From Semisulcospira habei (lineage: Eukaryota; Mollusca; Gastropoda; Semisulcospiridae), in NCBI GenBank assembly GCA_036245525.1, contig BTPG01000006.1:77231764-77295763 (forward strand): DNA of 64,000 nt, given 5' to 3'. The position numbers were made by a program, and so were the translations under genes. Positions 21,789 through 32,000 of this stretch are shown here, one piece after another; position 1 is the first letter of the stretch, and the number at the start of each line of letters is the position of its first letter. The notes beneath the pieces are model-generated. The model had not been told where the DNA came from, searched no databases, and was given only the letters and a program-made list of their open reading frames with translations.

Positions 21789-22424
21789 TTACTTGCTTGT
21801 AAGTTCTCGAACTTTTTTCATAGTTTCTTCTACGCCTATCTTTTTTCCTTGTTCTAAAAAAGATTTCTTTAGCTCTTCAACATTTACAGCCTGACTACGC
21901 ATCTTATTCTGTATTTCAGACTTTTGTTGTTTATAGTTGGCCAAATCATCCTGGACTCTTTTAAATTCGTTATCGTCAATTTCATTATCTTCCAAAGATT
22001 TACTAATAATAAGTTTCATACTCGTCAGCTTAGCTGCTGCGAGCGTACTTAATGCTTCATGCTTCTGCAACTTAGTATAAAATTTTTTGTTAAGGGCTTC
22101 CATACCAAAGCATGCCAGGCTTGTGGCAAGGCCAACAGCTTCAACAGCAATTCCTACGACACTTCCCACCCCCGTTGCAAACAGAGTTATACCTCCTACA
22201 GATAATCCGGCCGAAACCACCCCCATGGCCATTGATGTGTTGTGTACAGAATTGAAAACCGTATTGTAACGGTGTTTACACCTCGAGTATTTTGCTTGTT
22301 CTTCTTCCAAATACTTCAACGCTTCTGTAATATTCATTAAACGGAATGAATCTGCTTTTAATGTTTTATCACGCTCAATAGGCTCAAGCTGCTCAGGTGG
22401 TATTTGTGGATACAAGTTCACCAT
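21789..22424 (-). CDS. Conserved Polinton membrane protein of unknown function (211 aa)
   Basis: The N-terminal half is a soluble helical segment with MNITEALKYLEEEQAKY. Residues about 63-108 form a long glycine/alanine/valine-rich hydrophobic stretch able to make two membrane helices. The C-terminal part is a charged coiled-coil-like region (KHEALSTLAAAKL..., EDNEIDDNEFKRV). I recall proteins with the same hydrophobic hairpin followed by a KHEKIYTLA-type segment from cnidarian and molluscan Polintons, but cannot name a function. The ATG follows an A-rich run 20 bp after the preceding gene. A role in the virion membrane or in membrane rupture is a guess. Confidence 0.8.
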   Translation of the reverse strand: MVNLYPQIPPEQLEPIERDKTLKADSFRLMNITEALKYLEEEQAKYSRCKHRYNTVFNSVHNTSMAMGVVSAGLSVGGITLFATGVGSVVGIAVEAVGLATSLACFGMEALNKKFYTKLQKHEALSTLAAAKLTSMKLIISKSLEDNEIDDNEFKRVQDDLANYKQQKSEIQNKMRSQAVNVEELKKSFLEQGKKIGVEETMKKVRELTSK

Positions 22425-22444
22425 TTTTTATGACAAATATTTTT

Positions 22445-23323
22445 TTAATCAGCAATTACATTTTGCAACTCTTCAAAAGTATACAATTTGCTGGCATAAT
22501 AAAATGCAACAAGATCAATGTGTTCAAGGTTTATGTAAGTTAGACGAACAAAAGTTGCTTTGTCGACCACCACCTTGACAGCGGGAATACTGCTCAAAAC
22601 ATTAATAACATCATTATTTTTTGTAATAGCAATAAAGACCTTTGATGATTCTGTTACTGTTTCATTCCATGTAAGTTTAATTCCTTGTGCTATATTTGCC
22701 TCTTTTGCAGAAGCAACAGATTTCATGATAATTTCAAATACTATTGTCACTTCTCTAGCCACGACTAAGCTTGCTGGCATAAACACAACAGAAGTATCTG
22801 ATCTACCCTTTCTAGTTGTAAGAAGATATCTCCGTCTCTCATAATTTTCAACTTTCAGTTTTTCTCTGCTATTGTTGTCTGGGGCAAAACTTGGAACAAG
22901 GCTTACAATAAGCGGCCCAGAATTAACAACCTTCCTAAACACTAAGGCGCCTTCATCATCAGTGTATACATAAGGACTAATAAATTCAATCTTTATGTCC
23001 CAGTCAATTGTGGGTGGTGGAACAGGTACAGGTGAAACAACCCACTTACTACCCACATGTATTAAGTTGTAAGGCGCATTATTTACAGGTGGAGTAGGTA
23101 CAGTAACATCACGAAGCTGACCAAGTTTAGGAATCTGTTTTTCACCGTCTTTTATGTCAACAATTACTTTCCTCTTGTACATGCCATTTGAATCAAGTTC
23201 AAAACCATATATTTCTCCAACATTCCCTTCCTTCTCAAAATCCTGGACGTCTGCCAAATCTTTCAACTCTGTTACTGGACATGCAACTGGTATGATTGTT
23301 CGCTTCGGACCAAGACCACTCAT
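22445..23323 (-). CDS. Polinton hypothetical protein, probably structural (292 aa)
   Basis: I do not recognise this family. The ATG chosen (MSGLGPKR...) is preceded by TTTATAAAA. The longer open frame upstream starts only with TTG. The protein has no obvious membrane segment. It has a proline-rich linker near residues 75-110 (VPTPPVNN, VPVPPPT), followed by a beta-rich part with alternating hydrophobic residues (VVFMPASLVVAREVTIVFEI). It lies between the membrane protein and the penton-like gene on the same strand, with gaps of about 20 bp, and is likely co-expressed with them. A virion structural role (spike- or fibre-like) is inference from position. Confidence 0.75.
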   Translation of the reverse strand: MSGLGPKRTIIPVACPVTELKDLADVQDFEKEGNVGEIYGFELDSNGMYKRKVIVDIKDGEKQIPKLGQLRDVTVPTPPVNNAPYNLIHVGSKWVVSPVPVPPPTIDWDIKIEFISPYVYTDDEGALVFRKVVNSGPLIVSLVPSFAPDNNSREKLKVENYERRRYLLTTRKGRSDTSVVFMPASLVVAREVTIVFEIIMKSVASAKEANIAQGIKLTWNETVTESSKVFIAITKNNDVINVLSSIPAVKVVVDKATFVRLTYINLEHIDLVAFYYASKLYTFEELQNVIAD

Positions 23324-23343
23324 TTTTATAAACAAAAATAAAA

Positions 23344-24060
23344 TTATTTAACTTCTAACACTACACTAAAATCATGCATAAGAACTGGTTTGTCATCCTG
23401 ATTAGTTACAGATAAACACAGTGATTCAAAGAAACTAGAACCTAATTTTTTAAACTGCAAATTAGGAAATCTAGCAACCACACTTTCACAATATGGGGTA
23501 GTTCCAGTCGGCAAGCATCTTAACAAAGTTGAAGGCTTTCCATTGTGTACATTTTCAGTAGTGTTCAGTTCTTTTAAATAAACATTTAGCACTGTGTGTA
23601 CTGACAAATGAACAGGATATCTGCCAGTTATTCTTGGTTTTTTTGGTGATAGTAGACGTTCGACTGATTGTGACCAATCTTCATCTAGATGTGTTATTTT
23701 TTTACCTAAAAATCCAAGTAATAATAAAAGACTAATTGATAAAGAAAACTGACCACTTTTTGGAAATTCAATTGTAACAAGTAAATTAGCTGGGTTTAAA
23801 GTTGCTTTAATTTTAAATTCATTTTGAAGCCATTCAGCTAAAGTACAAAAGTCATAATACCCAGCTCGTAAAGTATCACCCTTCTCAATACCATCAAGAG
23901 TTCCACTTACAGAATAATTTTCATCATCCGTTACATTAAACCACTTTACTGTATAAAACATTTCATGGATAGCCACAGCCTTGTTACCATCTCGATTATC
24001 GATTCCATTAGTTAGCCACACTGGATTGCTCGTGTCAAGATTTGTTAAGGTTATAAACAT
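23344..24060 (-). CDS. Minor capsid (penton-like) protein of the Polinton
   Basis: 238 residues. The start is the ATG at 24060, directly after ATAATAAAA. The pattern fits Polinton penton proteins as I know them: an early GYYDFCTLAEWLQNEF block, a middle hydrophobic block, a VHTVLNVYLKELN block, and the late RFPNLQFKKLGSSFFESLCL and SVTNQDDKPV segments, consistent with a single jelly-roll fold that fills capsid five-fold vertices. The family assignment rests on recall of these blocks, not on a search. The neighbour on the other strand starts 27 bp away, so the two share a very short divergent promoter region. No frame break was seen. Confidence 0.7.
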   Translation of the reverse strand: MFITLTNLDTSNPVWLTNGIDNRDGNKAVAIHEMFYTVKWFNVTDDENYSVSGTLDGIEKGDTLRAGYYDFCTLAEWLQNEFKIKATLNPANLLVTIEFPKSGQFSLSISLLLLLGFLGKKITHLDEDWSQSVERLLSPKKPRITGRYPVHLSVHTVLNVYLKELNTTENVHNGKPSTLLRCLPTGTTPYCESVVARFPNLQFKKLGSSFFESLCLSVTNQDDKPVLMHDFSVVLEVK

Positions 24061-24087
24061 TTTTATTATCACATAAAAAAAAGCACA
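24061..24087. promoter_or_regulatory. 27-bp divergent intergenic region
   Basis: This is the whole space between two diverging start codons. It contains TTATTATC and ATAAAAAAAAG, giving an A-rich run before each ATG. Any core promoter must lie here or inside the opposite gene. Confidence 0.6.
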
Positions 24088-25371
24088 ATGGAATTTAAAT
24101 CACCAACAATTGCCATTGTAAACGCGTTTCAATTTAACGTGGATGCCAAGTATAATGTTGCACCAACTTATGACCAGAAAATAATTCAACTAAATCAGCT
24201 TGATATAGCTTTGTCTGAAGGAGATTTATTTCAAGTGAAAGTGCCAAATCCTTATGAGCATTACCTAAACCCTCCAATTACAGATGACTCTACTGCAAGA
24301 AAGTTGTCTTCAAGCCCACTACAGATGTTTCAAAACCAACTTAACTTTGCTATACTATGCTCAACTACAGGCTGTGGCGTTTCTTTTACAGACCATTTGA
24401 ATCACCCAAACAAACTGATTAAGTCTGTCTATCGTTTCCACATGTATTACCAGCTTAGAAGAATACTGTCAGAACTGCATACCCCACTGCCCACTGAATC
24501 CAGTTTTAATCAGTTTAACAATCCCATGGATTTGAAAGCATGTGAACGGATCTGTAATGAATTTAACATCAGTACAAAGTATGACTTTACACAAAAACTT
24601 GATGATCACAAAGGCATGGGAACATTGTATTATGCTATGAGTCACAGACAATACCCTCAAGATTATTACCCTGGTTACACTTCATTCTCATCAAAATCTG
24701 AAGTGTGGTTAGGCTCAATTGAACAGAAACAGTCTAATGCCTGGACCACATTTGTCTTAGATAAGAGTGACGGATTTACTCAAGCAGGAGTCGAACGCAT
24801 AAATGAGTCTATCAGAACATATGTGTGGTGTATTCTAGGAGCACAAGCTCAAACAAAATCAAACATTTTGAATGGAAGTGGAAAGTTCGATTCACAAAAA
24901 CAGTTTCTCGCTAATCTTGAAGATTCAGTAAATTCATCAGTTGATCTCCCATCTAGCATACAACGTTACCAAGACGTTCTCAGATATGCTAGATCAAAAG
25001 TTGACTTTGTAGTTGGTATTGGGTTATACATGTTGCCATCAGACCTTCAACTTCAAATGGGGACAATAACAAATTATAATAATGAAATAGTTGTTGCAGG
25101 TGTTGGTCAGAAATTAGGACTCAATCAATCTGTAAACTTGGGGGCCACAACCACACATGTACAGTCATTAAAACCATTACAGACAGTAACACCCCCGGCC
25201 ACGGCACCAGTAACATCATCACCTGTACAGACAGTAACAGCTCCAGCTTTGACACCGGTACCCATAACGATACCACCAACACCAATCCTTGACACACATG
25301 AGTCAGAGAGAACAGCATTGGTAATAGGTCTCACTGGATTAGGGGTATTACTTCTTTACCTGTTTCATTAA
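24088..25371 (+). CDS. Conserved Polinton protein of unknown function with C-terminal membrane anchor (427 aa)
   Basis: The body (residues about 1-350) contains blocks that I recall from many animal Polintons: LSSSPLQMFQNQLNFAILCSTTGCGVS-like, a RFHMYYQLRRIL block, TYVWCILGAQAQTKSNIL, FDSQKQFLANLEDS and YARSKVDFVVGIGLYMLPSD. A threonine/proline-rich stalk (about 365-400: TVTPPATAPVTSS) precedes a single membrane segment near the C-terminus (ALVIGLTGLGVLLLYLF). This fits a virion surface or internal membrane protein tethered by its tail (inference). The gene ends 20 bp before the convergent neighbour. Function unknown. Confidence 0.85.
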   Translation: MEFKSPTIAIVNAFQFNVDAKYNVAPTYDQKIIQLNQLDIALSEGDLFQVKVPNPYEHYLNPPITDDSTARKLSSSPLQMFQNQLNFAILCSTTGCGVSFTDHLNHPNKLIKSVYRFHMYYQLRRILSELHTPLPTESSFNQFNNPMDLKACERICNEFNISTKYDFTQKLDDHKGMGTLYYAMSHRQYPQDYYPGYTSFSSKSEVWLGSIEQKQSNAWTTFVLDKSDGFTQAGVERINESIRTYVWCILGAQAQTKSNILNGSGKFDSQKQFLANLEDSVNSSVDLPSSIQRYQDVLRYARSKVDFVVGIGLYMLPSDLQLQMGTITNYNNEIVVAGVGQKLGLNQSVNLGATTTHVQSLKPLQTVTPPATAPVTSSPVQTVTAPALTPVPITIPPTPILDTHESERTALVIGLTGLGVLLLYLFH

Positions 25372-25391
25372 ATAACCCACCATCAACCCTC

Positions 25392-26579
25392 CTACTGTAA
25401 CCAAAAGACCCACACATGCTCTGCCATAAACCCTACTGCCTTCGCTGCAGTACTAATCAACCAACTGACAACCGTGCCTATAATGCCAGGCAACGCGTCT
25501 ACTGCTTTCAGAGCCAATTTCTTAAGCAAGTCTGATATGTGAGACAGTTGTTTCTTTACCCACGACTGTAAGTCTTTTGGATCTGTGGGGACTGGGGTTG
25601 GTGGACCAGGGGTTGGTGGTGCTGGAGGTGGAGAACCACCCCCGGAGACAGCCAACACAACTGTACTGATAATAAACCCCAGAGCTGTAATTAAACTGGC
25701 AATTGTGATATCCTGTTCTCTGAAAAGTGTTTTAAGTCTCTCAGCCAGAGTAGTGTCTTCGTGAAGTATTTTTTGAATAGTTTCTCTAATCCTGTTGACT
25801 TGTGTTTTCAGTTTTTGTCTCCCAATACTAATCGCTTCTAACCTTCCTGATCTTTCTATCTGCAAATCATTTAATCTGTGTTGAATTCTTTCTTTCATTT
25901 CTGTGTCAAGATTCTCATTGCCTGCTGTAGCCAGTTTCTCTTTTTCACATTCTATGTGTTTATCAAGCTCTCCTAGTTTGGCTAAATTATTTACCATCTC
26001 ACCTCTTATTGTCTGCAGTGATTTATCCAAACCCATAATCTCCCTCATTGACAAAGGTGGATCATCTATTGTTTTCATAACATCATTTATTTGTCCTTCA
26101 GTAAATGAAGTTTCTTGTATCACTGTGTTTGCTATTTCTGGTAGGCTTGTTATTGGTGCCATTTCAATCTCTTGCCCCGTTGGCAACTTTGTTTGCGTGT
26201 CGTGAAGCACACTAACAAGTCTTGGGGGAACAGGAGACCCTCCAATACCAAGGTATCTTGCCAACCCAGAGTTACCACCGACTTCACCTTTAATTGTACT
26301 TAAAGCTCTAAACTTAGAAGGATTATTTTTATGTGTTAGATTTATTTTCCCTCTGTCTGTATTTACAAATAAGTGTCCTTTATCATATTCAAACTGATTA
26401 GGATCTATTACATCTAGGTGGACACCAACACTGTCATAAAATGAGTTTACTTTGTCTTTTAATAGTTCGTGAAACATACTAGAACTAGTTACCATTCCAG
26501 TCATATCTGTTGCACCAGTATCATAGTCATTCATGTCATCCATTTCAAAATCTTCATGATTAAATCCTCCCGCTGCCAT
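25392..26579 (-). CDS. Conserved Polinton coiled-coil and membrane protein (395 aa)
   Basis: An acidic N-terminus (HEDFEMDDMNDYD) is followed by a globular part. A long coiled coil lies at about 195-280 (heptad-like KEKLATAGNENLDTEMKER, QKLKTQVNRIRE), then the block LAERLKTLFREQDITIASLI leading into a membrane segment (about 295-315). A proline-rich linker (PPPAPPTPGPPTPVPTDP) and a C-terminal block WVKKQLSHISDLLKKLALKA / LPGIIGTVVSWLISTAAKAVG follow. I recall the LFREQxITI and LPGIIGxIVSWL blocks as a widespread, unnamed Polinton family. The architecture suggests a virion or membrane-remodelling component (inference). Its ATG is 40 bp from the divergent capsid gene. Confidence 0.8.
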   Translation of the reverse strand: MAAGGFNHEDFEMDDMNDYDTGATDMTGMVTSSSMFHELLKDKVNSFYDSVGVHLDVIDPNQFEYDKGHLFVNTDRGKINLTHKNNPSKFRALSTIKGEVGGNSGLARYLGIGGSPVPPRLVSVLHDTQTKLPTGQEIEMAPITSLPEIANTVIQETSFTEGQINDVMKTIDDPPLSMREIMGLDKSLQTIRGEMVNNLAKLGELDKHIECEKEKLATAGNENLDTEMKERIQHRLNDLQIERSGRLEAISIGRQKLKTQVNRIRETIQKILHEDTTLAERLKTLFREQDITIASLITALGFIISTVVLAVSGGGSPPPAPPTPGPPTPVPTDPKDLQSWVKKQLSHISDLLKKLALKAVDALPGIIGTVVSWLISTAAKAVGFMAEHVWVFWLQ

Positions 26580-26619
26580 TGTTTTATTAATTTATTATTT
26601 TTTATTGTGCATAATAAAA
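26580..26619. promoter_or_regulatory. 40-bp divergent region in front of the capsid gene
   Basis: This AT-rich spacer separates two diverging ATGs and contains ATAATAAAA immediately before the capsid ATG and TTAATAAAACA before the opposite one. Confidence 0.55.
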
Positions 26620-27903
26620 ATGACACAGTCTTACGGATCAAAGTTAGACCCATACAGAAAACTACGTGAGCCCCTGGGTGTTAAGGGCATTCGACAAACA
26701 ATAGTCATCACAAACAATCCAAGTACCATAGACCAGAACCAAACACTTACAGTCAAGTTTCCAAACCTAGGACCCAGTGACGTTATTGTTCCTGGCACTG
26801 CACGCCTTGCTTTTAATATTGAACTATCATCAGACGCAGACGTGAACAGAACACTAGTTAACAATCTTGGCAGAGCAATTGTTAGAACTATTAAAGTAAA
26901 ACTTGAAGGACAGGAAGTGTTTAGTCTTGATGACTCAGATGTATTCTACTGTTACAAAGACCTTTGGCTAACAAGAGAAGAACGAGAAGACCGTATTTAC
27001 CAAGGCATACAGCCAGATAATGTTGGTAAACTTCGAATCGACGCCGGAGATAAAGTAACTAATACAGCCATGGATGTTATAATGGCCGAAACATATGGAT
27101 CCAGATTCTACATTCCACTTGAGTTTGAAATCCTAACAGCTCATCTGCCTTATTATCAAGGAGCACTGAATGACCGTCTGAGTTTTGAACTAACCTTCAA
27201 TGACTACTCCAAAGTTATTAAATCATCTGATCTTAGTGCAACATATAAGATCTCTAACATTTCCTTGGAATATGAAATTGTCACACACACTGAACTAGCC
27301 AGACTCATACAAAATCAGTATCAGTCAAGACTACCAATTTATTATGACAGGGTGATTAGACATAGTTTAATACCCAAAGACAAAAGCGACCCAATGTGGA
27401 ACATAAACTTAAACACGCCTGCTAGGTCACTGAAAGGTATTTTTATGTTGTTTATTGAACCAGCGGCTCCATACAAACGGGATTCAGAAAAATTCTACAA
27501 TCCTAAGATTACACATTTGTCCTGTACAATCGAAGGCCGTCCTAATCAAGTGTACGCATCTGGAATGTTACCATACCAGCACTACGATGAGATCACAAAG
27601 TATTTTGCAGGAGGAAGGATTAGAGATAAACCAGCAAACATTGCGTGCAAAGATCTACATCTGTATGACGTTAGGATTGGTCAATACCTGACAAACAAGT
27701 ATGCATTGTGGTTAGACCTGCGTAGTACAGATGATGACTATCTTCATGGGTCAGGACGAACTGTTGAGAATGGTAGTGATGGGATTACAATTCAGATACA
27801 AAAGAAGGTTGAAACTGCTGCAGCCATAAATATATATTTGTACCTGATATATGACGCACAACTCAATATTGCAGAAAGCAGACTGAGTGGACACATATAT
27901 TAA
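26620..27903 (+). CDS. Major capsid protein, double jelly-roll (hexon-like)
   Basis: 427 residues from the ATG at 26620; the longer open frame begins with TTG. The order of blocks matches Polinton/adintovirus major capsid proteins as I know them: VIVPGTARLAFNIEL, LVNNLGRAIVRTIKVKLEG, DVFYCYKDLWL, FYIPLEFEIL then PYYQGALNDRLSFELTFNDY, YYDRVIRHSLIPKDKSD, KGIFMLFIEP, CTIEGRPNQVYASGM and WLDLRSTDD. Such proteins form trimers that tile an icosahedral capsid. There is no membrane segment or signal peptide. The gene sits next to the packaging ATPase on the same strand, 19 bp upstream, and opposite the coiled-coil membrane gene. The frame is intact. Confidence 0.85.
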   Translation: MTQSYGSKLDPYRKLREPLGVKGIRQTIVITNNPSTIDQNQTLTVKFPNLGPSDVIVPGTARLAFNIELSSDADVNRTLVNNLGRAIVRTIKVKLEGQEVFSLDDSDVFYCYKDLWLTREEREDRIYQGIQPDNVGKLRIDAGDKVTNTAMDVIMAETYGSRFYIPLEFEILTAHLPYYQGALNDRLSFELTFNDYSKVIKSSDLSATYKISNISLEYEIVTHTELARLIQNQYQSRLPIYYDRVIRHSLIPKDKSDPMWNINLNTPARSLKGIFMLFIEPAAPYKRDSEKFYNPKITHLSCTIEGRPNQVYASGMLPYQHYDEITKYFAGGRIRDKPANIACKDLHLYDVRIGQYLTNKYALWLDLRSTDDDYLHGSGRTVENGSDGITIQIQKKVETAAAINIYLYLIYDAQLNIAESRLSGHIY

Positions 27904-27922
27904 AATTATATTGTGTATTAAA

Positions 27923-28534
27923 ATGAACCGGGGCTTAATGACACTCGATCCACACTGTGGCTTATTTGTTGGTGCCACAGGGTGTGGGAAAACTGAATTT
28001 GTACTTAACCTCTTACAAACAAGATACATCCACCACTTTGAAAACATTGTAATATTTTGTCCAACAATCAAACACAACAAAGCTTATCACAACCGTTTAT
28101 TCATTTGGACTGACAGCAACATATACTTAGTCGACCCTGAGAAAAAACTGAATGACTACCTACAATATTTTTACAAGCAATTTGAAGGACAGCCAACGTT
28201 GTTTATTGTTGATGACTGTTCTGCAGAGAAAGACATTGTCAAGAAGAGAAACACTTTAGCAGAACTTGCCTTCAGTGGCAGACATGCAAACATAAGTGTA
28301 TGGATTCTCACTCAGAAATATAATGCTGTACTGAAAGATTTTCGAGAACAGTTAAAGTTTATATGTTTGTTTTACTGTAAGGATCGTGACAGCTTTGAAG
28401 ACTGTCTCAGAGAAAACGATGTCATCCCAAATAAGCATGAACGGGATGATGTAAAAAATAAACTGAAATCAACTAAGCATCTAAAGCTCATTTTAAAGAC
28501 AGATCAGCCCACAGGGTATGGGTTAGTAAATTAA
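27923..28534 (+). CDS. FtsK/HerA-type genome-packaging ATPase
   Basis: 203 residues from ATG at 27923 (MNRGLM); the upstream extension starts with GTG inside the capsid gene and is unlikely. Residues 17-24 are the Walker A motif GATGCGKT, and residues 93-98 (LFIVDD) are the Walker B motif. A sensor-like SVWILTQKYNAV block follows. This arrangement is that of the A32-like ATPases that pump DNA into capsids of Polintons, virophages and large DNA viruses. The length is usual for the class. It lies between the major capsid gene and a small gene with gaps of 19 and 26 bp. The frame is intact, so it could be functional. Confidence 0.93.
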   Translation: MNRGLMTLDPHCGLFVGATGCGKTEFVLNLLQTRYIHHFENIVIFCPTIKHNKAYHNRLFIWTDSNIYLVDPEKKLNDYLQYFYKQFEGQPTLFIVDDCSAEKDIVKKRNTLAELAFSGRHANISVWILTQKYNAVLKDFREQLKFICLFYCKDRDSFEDCLRENDVIPNKHERDDVKNKLKSTKHLKLILKTDQPTGYGLVN

Positions 28535-28560
28535 TTTATACTTTTAGTTTGTCTATAAAA

Positions 28561-28915
28561 ATGACAGACGGACAAAAGAAGCAAAATTGGCCTATTGGTG
28601 AAATCATAGATATTACATATTGCTTTAAAGATGTTGAATATGTAAGCCAGCTTTATAATAAAGAGTCACCAGATAATTTTTTTATGTTACCAGCAACACT
28701 GTATATGACTGGTAATATAACTTTAAGTGTTGATAATCCATTTATAAAAAAAAATAACTGTTGATATTAAGACACAGTCATTTACTGTTAATGAATATTT
28801 AAGTGGTTGGTTTGCTAAATTGTGTAGTGATTTAGCAAAAGAACTATATAAAATAAATTTATATTTTAACGTTGTTACATTTAATAAAATGGTATTGCAC
28901 ATACAAAACCAATAA
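28561..28915 (+). pseudogene. Small Polinton gene of unknown function, frame broken in an A-run
   Basis: The start ATG (MTDGQKKQ) follows CTATAAAA, like most genes of this element. The frame stays open until a run of nine A near 28747-28755, after which it stops at 28762-28764. A neighbouring frame stays open from there to a stop at 28913-28915, with a plausible tail (NEYLSGWFAKLC, LYFNVVTF). The simplest reading is one gene of roughly 117 residues with a one-base indel in the homopolymer. This could be an assembly error, true decay or, less likely, slippage. It has no recognised domain and does not look like the adenain-type protease. Confidence 0.6.
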
Positions 28916-29027
28916 TGATGATTGAGTCAGTGTGTAAACAAATCTGTTTTGTAGGAGTTACAGTCAATAAAGTGCCATTTTCATTATATAATTTTCTATT
29001 TATTTTTTTGTCTGACAAATAAAAAAG

Positions 29028-32000
29028 ATGGACAACCATCAAAGATTAAGAAACGTGTTTCACACAACTGACTTACCTATATCTAATATTTACAATGTCT
29101 ATGAATCAATAGAAAGATCTTTTTTAGTCATACAAAATAACCTTCTTTCTGATAGTGTAAAGATTCAGATTGTTGCAAAAATAGAATTTGCCAGAGATGT
29201 TGGTGAAGTTATTGTAACGTATATCTCGACAAGGCAGCACACAGTTAATTCGAGAAGAGAACTAGAGAAAGTGTTTAGAGAAAGATTGTTACCAGACTTC
29301 CATGAAGCAATTGACAGAGCAGAAATGCAAGGGTCTGGCTGGCATGAAGGCCTTGTACGTGAACTACAACTGAAGCAGTCAAGATATCATCCTATACCAG
29401 GTAAATCATGGATACCACTTCCAACTGAGGTTGCAAACAAAAAGGCTGTAGTCAATATTCAAAACAATGATAATTTATGTTTTATGTGGTGTGTGCTTGC
29501 TAAACTTCATTTTGTAAAAGCAAAACCTGATCGTGTATCTAACTATACCAAATTTGTAAACGAACTCAACTTCAGTGGCATTGAGTTCCCTGTTAAAATA
29601 GAGGATATAGACTTGTTTGAAAAACTAAATCCTGGTATATCTGTGAATGTGTTTGTGTGGGAAAATGAATCTGAGAATAAGTTACAGCCAATTAGAGTAT
29701 CTCCAATTGCCCCAACCTATGGGCAGCCAGAAGATAAACATGTTGACATGTTATTAATCGGCCCTGCCGGTGATGACAATAACTTTCACTACACAATTAT
29801 CAGAAATATGTCACGTCTAATTCATGGGCATACAACAAAACACAAGGGCAAACAGGAAGTGTGCAAGAGATGTTTACAAAGATTTTCCTCCATAAAATTA
29901 GCAGACAAACATGTTTTACATTGTAGGTCAGCTGATGACATACAAACTGTACTTAAGTATCCAGATCCTGGTAGTCAAGTGTATTTTAAGAACTATGGGA
30001 ATCAGCAAAAGCTGCCGTTTGTAGTGTATGCAGATTTTGAATCACTCGTTGTTCCATATGAGGGTCCAGTTCCAGAGTCATTACCAAAGACTATAAAATT
30101 GAGTGACCAAGTGGTGTGTTCTTTTGGATACATTTTTGTTAGGTCAGACGGTCTTCATTCAGAACCTGTTATCTACAGGGGTGAAAATGCAGCATGCCTG
30201 TTTTTAACAGAAATGAGACAACTGTATAGTCAGGTAGTACAATATCTCACAACATGTCAGATGCCTTTGGTGATGACAGAAGAAGACAAACTAAAATTTG
30301 ATACAGCAGAGACGTGTTGGATTTGTGAACAGCCTCTGGGAGGTGATAAAGTTCGTGACCACGATCACATAACTGGGCGTTACAGAGGTGCTGCACATAA
30401 CAATTGTAACTTATTATTAAAAACAGATCCTAAGACATATAAGTTACCAATCTTTTTTCACAATCTGAAGGGATATGATTCACACATCATCATGCAGGCT
30501 GTTGATGAGTCTTACAGAAAAATTAGTTGCATTGCCCAGACAACTGAGAAGTACTTGACTTTTAGATTGGACAAATTAGCATTTTATGACTCCATGCAAC
30601 ATTTGTCTTTAGGTCTTGCTAGTCTGGCAGAAGGACTGAGTGAGTATCCAATAACAAGTAAATATTTTGAGCCGGACTTGATTAAAAAAGGTGTTTATCC
30701 ATAAGAGTACATCAGTGACTGGGTAGTTTTTGAGGAAAGGAGACTGCCTCCAAAAGAGAAATTTTATTCTACACTAACTGGTAAAGGTATTTCTGACTCT
30801 GAATACCAGCATGCACTTGATGCGTGGGATAAATTAGGGTGTCAGACAATTGGTGATTACCATGATCAGTACTTGAAAGCTGACGTTTGCTTGCTAGCAG
30901 ATGTATTTGAAAGTTATCGTGAAAAGGGTTTGTTGCACTACAGTCTTGACCCTGCTTGCTACATAACTAGTCCTGGCATGACATGGGATGCATTTTTGAA
31001 ATCCAGTAAGATATTTATAGACCTGTTGTATGATCGTACGATGGGTGAAATGGTGGAACGTGGATTGAGGGGTGGCATTAGTATTGCAGCAAATAATTAT
31101 GCCAAGGCAAATAATAAATATCTTGACGACTTTGACCCCTCAATGTCAAGGTCATTTATTACGTACGTGGACGCTAACAATTTGTACGGATTCGCGATGT
31201 GTGAATTATTACCATTAAAAAACTTTTGTTTGTATGATTTGTCACAGTATGGCATAAAAAAATTAACAAAATATATTATGGATCGAGGTCAAAATGATGA
31301 AAAGGGTTGGATCTTTGAAGTAGACCTTGAGTACCCACACCACCTACATGATTACCATAGTGATTATCCATTAGCAGTTGAAAAAATGAGTATGACGGGA
31401 AAAAAAGAAGACACCAAACTTGTGCCAAATCTAAATGACAAATTTAATTACGTTTGTCACTATCGATTGTTACAGTTTTACATCAGACATGGGTTAGTAC
31501 TAAAGAAAGTTCACAGAGGAATGCAATTTGAACAAAGTGCTTTCATGAAAGATTACATAATGAAGAATACAACATTGCGTGCGAGAGAAGGTAACACTGC
31601 ATTTGACAAAGACTTCTTTAAGCTTATGAACAATGCCTGTTTTGGCAAGACAATGGAAAATCCTCATCACCGCAAAGATGTGAGACTTGTCACAACTGAA
31701 TTGGGTGCAATTAAACTTACAGGCAAGCCACAGTACACAGGGTACAAAGAATTTCATTCATCATTGTATGCAGTGTCACTCAAAAAAAAGATTGTTAAAC
31801 TGGACAAGCCAGTATTTATAGGTATGGCTATTCTGGAGTTGTCAAAATTATTAATGCTTGAATTTTATTATGATTACTTCAAACCAAAGTATCCTGACTG
31901 CCGTCTGTTATACACTGACACTGACTCTATGATCATTGATGTGTGTACTGAAGACTTTTATGAAGACATGAAAACAGAGTTACACATGTATGACACGTCT

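Noticed and set aside
24469..25334. Antisense ORFs inside the 427-residue Polinton gene and other Polinton genes
   Set aside because: They are shadows of well-supported genes on the opposite strand.
28561..28915. Small broken gene as the missing cysteine protease
   Set aside because: It is too short and has no recognisable His/Cys catalytic layout.
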